DNA from: Desulfobacteraceae bacterium
Lineage (GTDB): Bacteria; Desulfobacterota; Desulfobacteria; Desulfobacterales; Desulfosalsimonadaceae
DNA length: 7,953 bases
Reading direction: 5' to 3'
Assembly (NCBI GenBank): GCA_011389605.1
Contig: JAABTZ010000127.1
Coordinates: 1 to 7,953, forward strand
Shown: positions 6,698 to 7,953 of the stretch, in pieces
Numbering within the stretch: position 1 is the first letter of the stretch
How the letters are laid out: each line of letters begins with the position of its first letter
The notes under the pieces: model-generated
Told to the model about the DNA's origin: nothing
Seen by the model: the letters and a program-made list of their open reading frames with translations, nothing else
Databases searched by the model: none
Program-made: the position numbers and the translations under genes

Positions 6698-7585
6698 ATG
6701 AAACTGAGCTCAGAATTTTCCGGGACTCCCCTGCGTGGCATTTCCACCAGTGTCAACCAGCGGGACACCATGAATTATGCCGCCGCCACCGGTGATGCTA
6801 ACCCGGTTTATTTTGATGATGATTGCCAAACCCCCGTCATGGCACCGCCCATGTTCTGTGTTGCCCTTACCTGGCCTGTTTCAGAGCATATGAAAGAACA
6901 TATTGAATCAGCCGATTTCCCGGCAGAGACACTGCTTTCCCAGGTCCATTATACCGAACACATTGAGATTCACCGCCCTGTCAAGCCGGGTGATTGCCTG
7001 ACAATAAGCGGGAAAATCGCCGCCATCCTCCCTCACAGATCCGGAACCCAGGTGGTTGTTCGCTTTGATGCAGTTGATAAACAAAATGCACCGGTATTCA
7101 CAGAACATATAGGCGGGCTTATGCGAGGGGTTCAATTCAGCGGTGAACCACGTGGGGGAGCTGATATCCCTGAAATTCAACCCTATACGAGGATCGATGA
7201 GTTAAAATGGATGCATGAGATTTATATCGATCCGCTTCTGCCTTTTATATACGACGGATGCACGAACATAGTTTTTCCAATCCATACATCAAAAAAATTC
7301 GCACACAGTGTGGGCCTGCCTGGCATTATACTGCAGGGCACCGCAACACTGGCCCTGGCGACCCGGGAAATCACCAATGCCTTTGCTGACGGCAACCCGG
7401 CAAGCATCAAAACCATTGCCTGCCGGTTTACCGGAATGGTAACCCCTGGTAGCCGGATCAGGGTAAAAGTCGGTAATGTCGATAAAAAAAACACCGAAAC
7501 CCGAATATGGTTTTTAGTGGAAAATGAAGATGGCAGAAATGCTGTCAGCGATGGATTTGTGCATATTCAGCAACTGACGGCTTAA
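6698..7585 (+). CDS. double-hotdog MaoC/FAS1-dehydratase-like protein (putative enoyl-CoA hydratase)
   Basis: The 295 residues read as two hotdog domains. The first (about 1-148) has an FAS1/MaoC dehydratase N-terminal pattern: ATGDANPVYFD (30-40), then APPMF and IEIHRPVKPGD (89-99). The second (about 165-293) has FPIHTSKKFA (193-202) and VGLPGIILQGTATLALA (205-221), the region around a hydratase-2 active site. Such proteins hydrate or dehydrate 2-enoyl-CoA or related thioesters. In the usual motif (D-x-N-P-x-H) Asp and His sit in one domain. Here the first domain keeps D33-A-N-P but has Y38 for His, while the second keeps H196 but has I191 at the Asp position. GGAGGT sits 5 nt before the ATG. 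It is the last operon gene, 15 nt behind the ligase. The fold is well supported; activity and substrate are inferred. Confidence 0.82.
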   Translation: MKLSSEFSGTPLRGISTSVNQRDTMNYAAATGDANPVYFDDDCQTPVMAPPMFCVALTWPVSEHMKEHIESADFPAETLLSQVHYTEHIEIHRPVKPGDCLTISGKIAAILPHRSGTQVVVRFDAVDKQNAPVFTEHIGGLMRGVQFSGEPRGGADIPEIQPYTRIDELKWMHEIYIDPLLPFIYDGCTNIVFPIHTSKKFAHSVGLPGIILQGTATLALATREITNAFADGNPASIKTIACRFTGMVTPGSRIRVKVGNVDKKNTETRIWFLVENEDGRNAVSDGFVHIQQLTA

Positions 7586-7718
7586 TAAAAAGTCCAATAT
7601 CTGCGTTACGCGCGATTTCTGAAGAATTTCACGTACGGCTAAGAACCCTGTATTCTTAGGCAATTGTGCAAGCCTTGATCTTGAACTTTTTACAAAGCCG
7701 CCTAAAAGCGACTTTTTA
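7586..7718. repeat. 133-bp intergenic element with 9-bp terminal inverted repeats
   Basis: TAAAAAGTC (7586-7594) and GACTTTTTA (7710-7718) are perfect inverted ends. Inside are a perfect 7-bp hairpin, CTAAGAA (7639-7645) with TTCTTAG (7653-7659) around a 7-nt loop, and a second copy of the end sequence, ACTTTTTAC (7686-7694 and 7711-7719). It begins immediately after the stop codon of the hotdog gene. No transposase and no coding frame are visible, so it resembles a MITE-like or folded intergenic repeat. I recall similar text from Desulfobacterales intergenic regions, but cannot check this. Confidence 0.45.
7694..7717 (+). terminator. possible intrinsic terminator of the three-gene operon
   Basis: AAAGCCGC (7694-7701) and GCGACTTT (7708-7715) pair over 8 positions with one C-A mismatch around a CTAAAA loop, and the T-run continues to 7717. 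It lies about 110 nt after the last operon stop and inside the inverted-repeat element, so the element may have brought the terminator. The stem is imperfect and the T-tract short. Confidence 0.3.
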
Positions 7719-7754
7719 CGAGTTTATCAAAGAAAAAACATATTGTACAGAAAA

Positions 7755-7898
7755 GGGTTCAAGTCCATTCTTGACTTTTACTAATCGAATCCCGAAGCCT
7801 TTCAACCCTCCGGGCAAAAACTCTGTCCGAGGTCAAACGATTTTTCATGCGCTCACACACGCTCCTGTCCGGATATTCCAGAGCATGGACTTGACCCC
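7755..7898. repeat. 144-bp region bounded by long inverted repeats (GGGTTCAAGTCCAT / ATGGACTTGACCCC)
   Basis: The arms at 7755-7768 and 7885-7898 are complementary at 13 of 14 positions. The left arm also forms a small hairpin of its own (TCAAG 7759-7763, CTTGA 7770-7774). This suggests a mobile or REP-like element; I recall GGGTCAAGTC-type sequences near Y1 (REP-associated) transposases, but no transposase is present here. On the - strand a frame is open for 46 codons from 7899 to the stop at 7759-7761. It is arginine-rich (for example RVFARRVERLRD), with an ATG at 7846-7848 giving 29 residues. It may be a gene fragment or chance. Confidence 0.45.
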
Positions 7899-7909
7899 CT
7901 CAAGATCAC

Positions 7910-7938
7910 TTTACACACAATTCGAATCTTGTTATATA
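7910..7938 (+). promoter_or_regulatory. sigma70-like promoter firing towards the right edge
   Basis: TTTACA (7910-7915) and TATATA (7933-7938) are separated by exactly 17 nt, close to the TTGACA/TATAAT consensus. The spacer contains the 8-bp palindrome ATTCGAAT (7920-7927), which could bind a regulator. The sequence after it repeats ACGTC in tandem at the window end (7944-7953). Any gene served lies beyond the window. Confidence 0.4.
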
Positions 7939-7953
7939 CTGGGACGTCACGTC

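Noticed and set aside
7755..7768. tRNA T-arm-like GGGTTCAAGTCC
   Set aside because: No acceptor, D or anticodon arm can be folded upstream; the sequence is better explained as one arm of the inverted repeat.

Overview
The window looks like chromosomal DNA of an anaerobic, moderately GC-rich bacterium. My best guess is a sulfate reducer of the Desulfobacterota (Desulfobacterales-like). This rests on the 4-hydroxybutyryl-CoA dehydratase-like flavoprotein in a CoA-thioester operon, and on intergenic repeats of a style I associate from memory with that group. It is an inference; there is no rRNA or other marker here.

Layout: (i) 2-211, the end of an HPP-family membrane protein on the + strand, cut by the left edge. 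(ii) 212-479, a convergent gap with a weak terminator-like hairpin and a 37-codon ORF that may be a gene remnant. (iii) 480-3200, a full-length P2-type cation-transporting ATPase on the - strand. (iv) 3201-3485, a divergent intergenic region with two inverted repeats (a compact operator-like one and a leader hairpin). (v) 3486-7585, three co-directional + strand genes: a flavoprotein of the HpaB/AbfD superfamily, a class I acyl-CoA synthetase and a double-hotdog MaoC-type hydratase. (vi) 7586-7953, no convincing gene; two different inverted-repeat structures, then a sigma70-like promoter pointing out of the right edge.

The three-gene block is the most interesting part. The gaps are short (62 and 15 nt) and each gene has a good Shine-Dalgarno sequence, so it reads as one operon. 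The expected logic is that the ligase turns a carboxylic acid into its CoA thioester, the AbfD-like flavoprotein dehydrates, isomerises or oxidises it, and the hotdog protein adds or removes water. The substrate cannot be named.

The flavoprotein is clearly AbfD-like over its whole length. By my hand alignment, however, it lacks one of the four [4Fe-4S] ligands of the characterised enzyme and differs at two other active-site positions. The hotdog protein carries an Asp-containing half-motif in its first domain and a His-containing half-motif in its second. Together these suggest a pathway that differs from the textbook 4-hydroxybutyrate route. The ATPase and the HPP protein appear unrelated to it.
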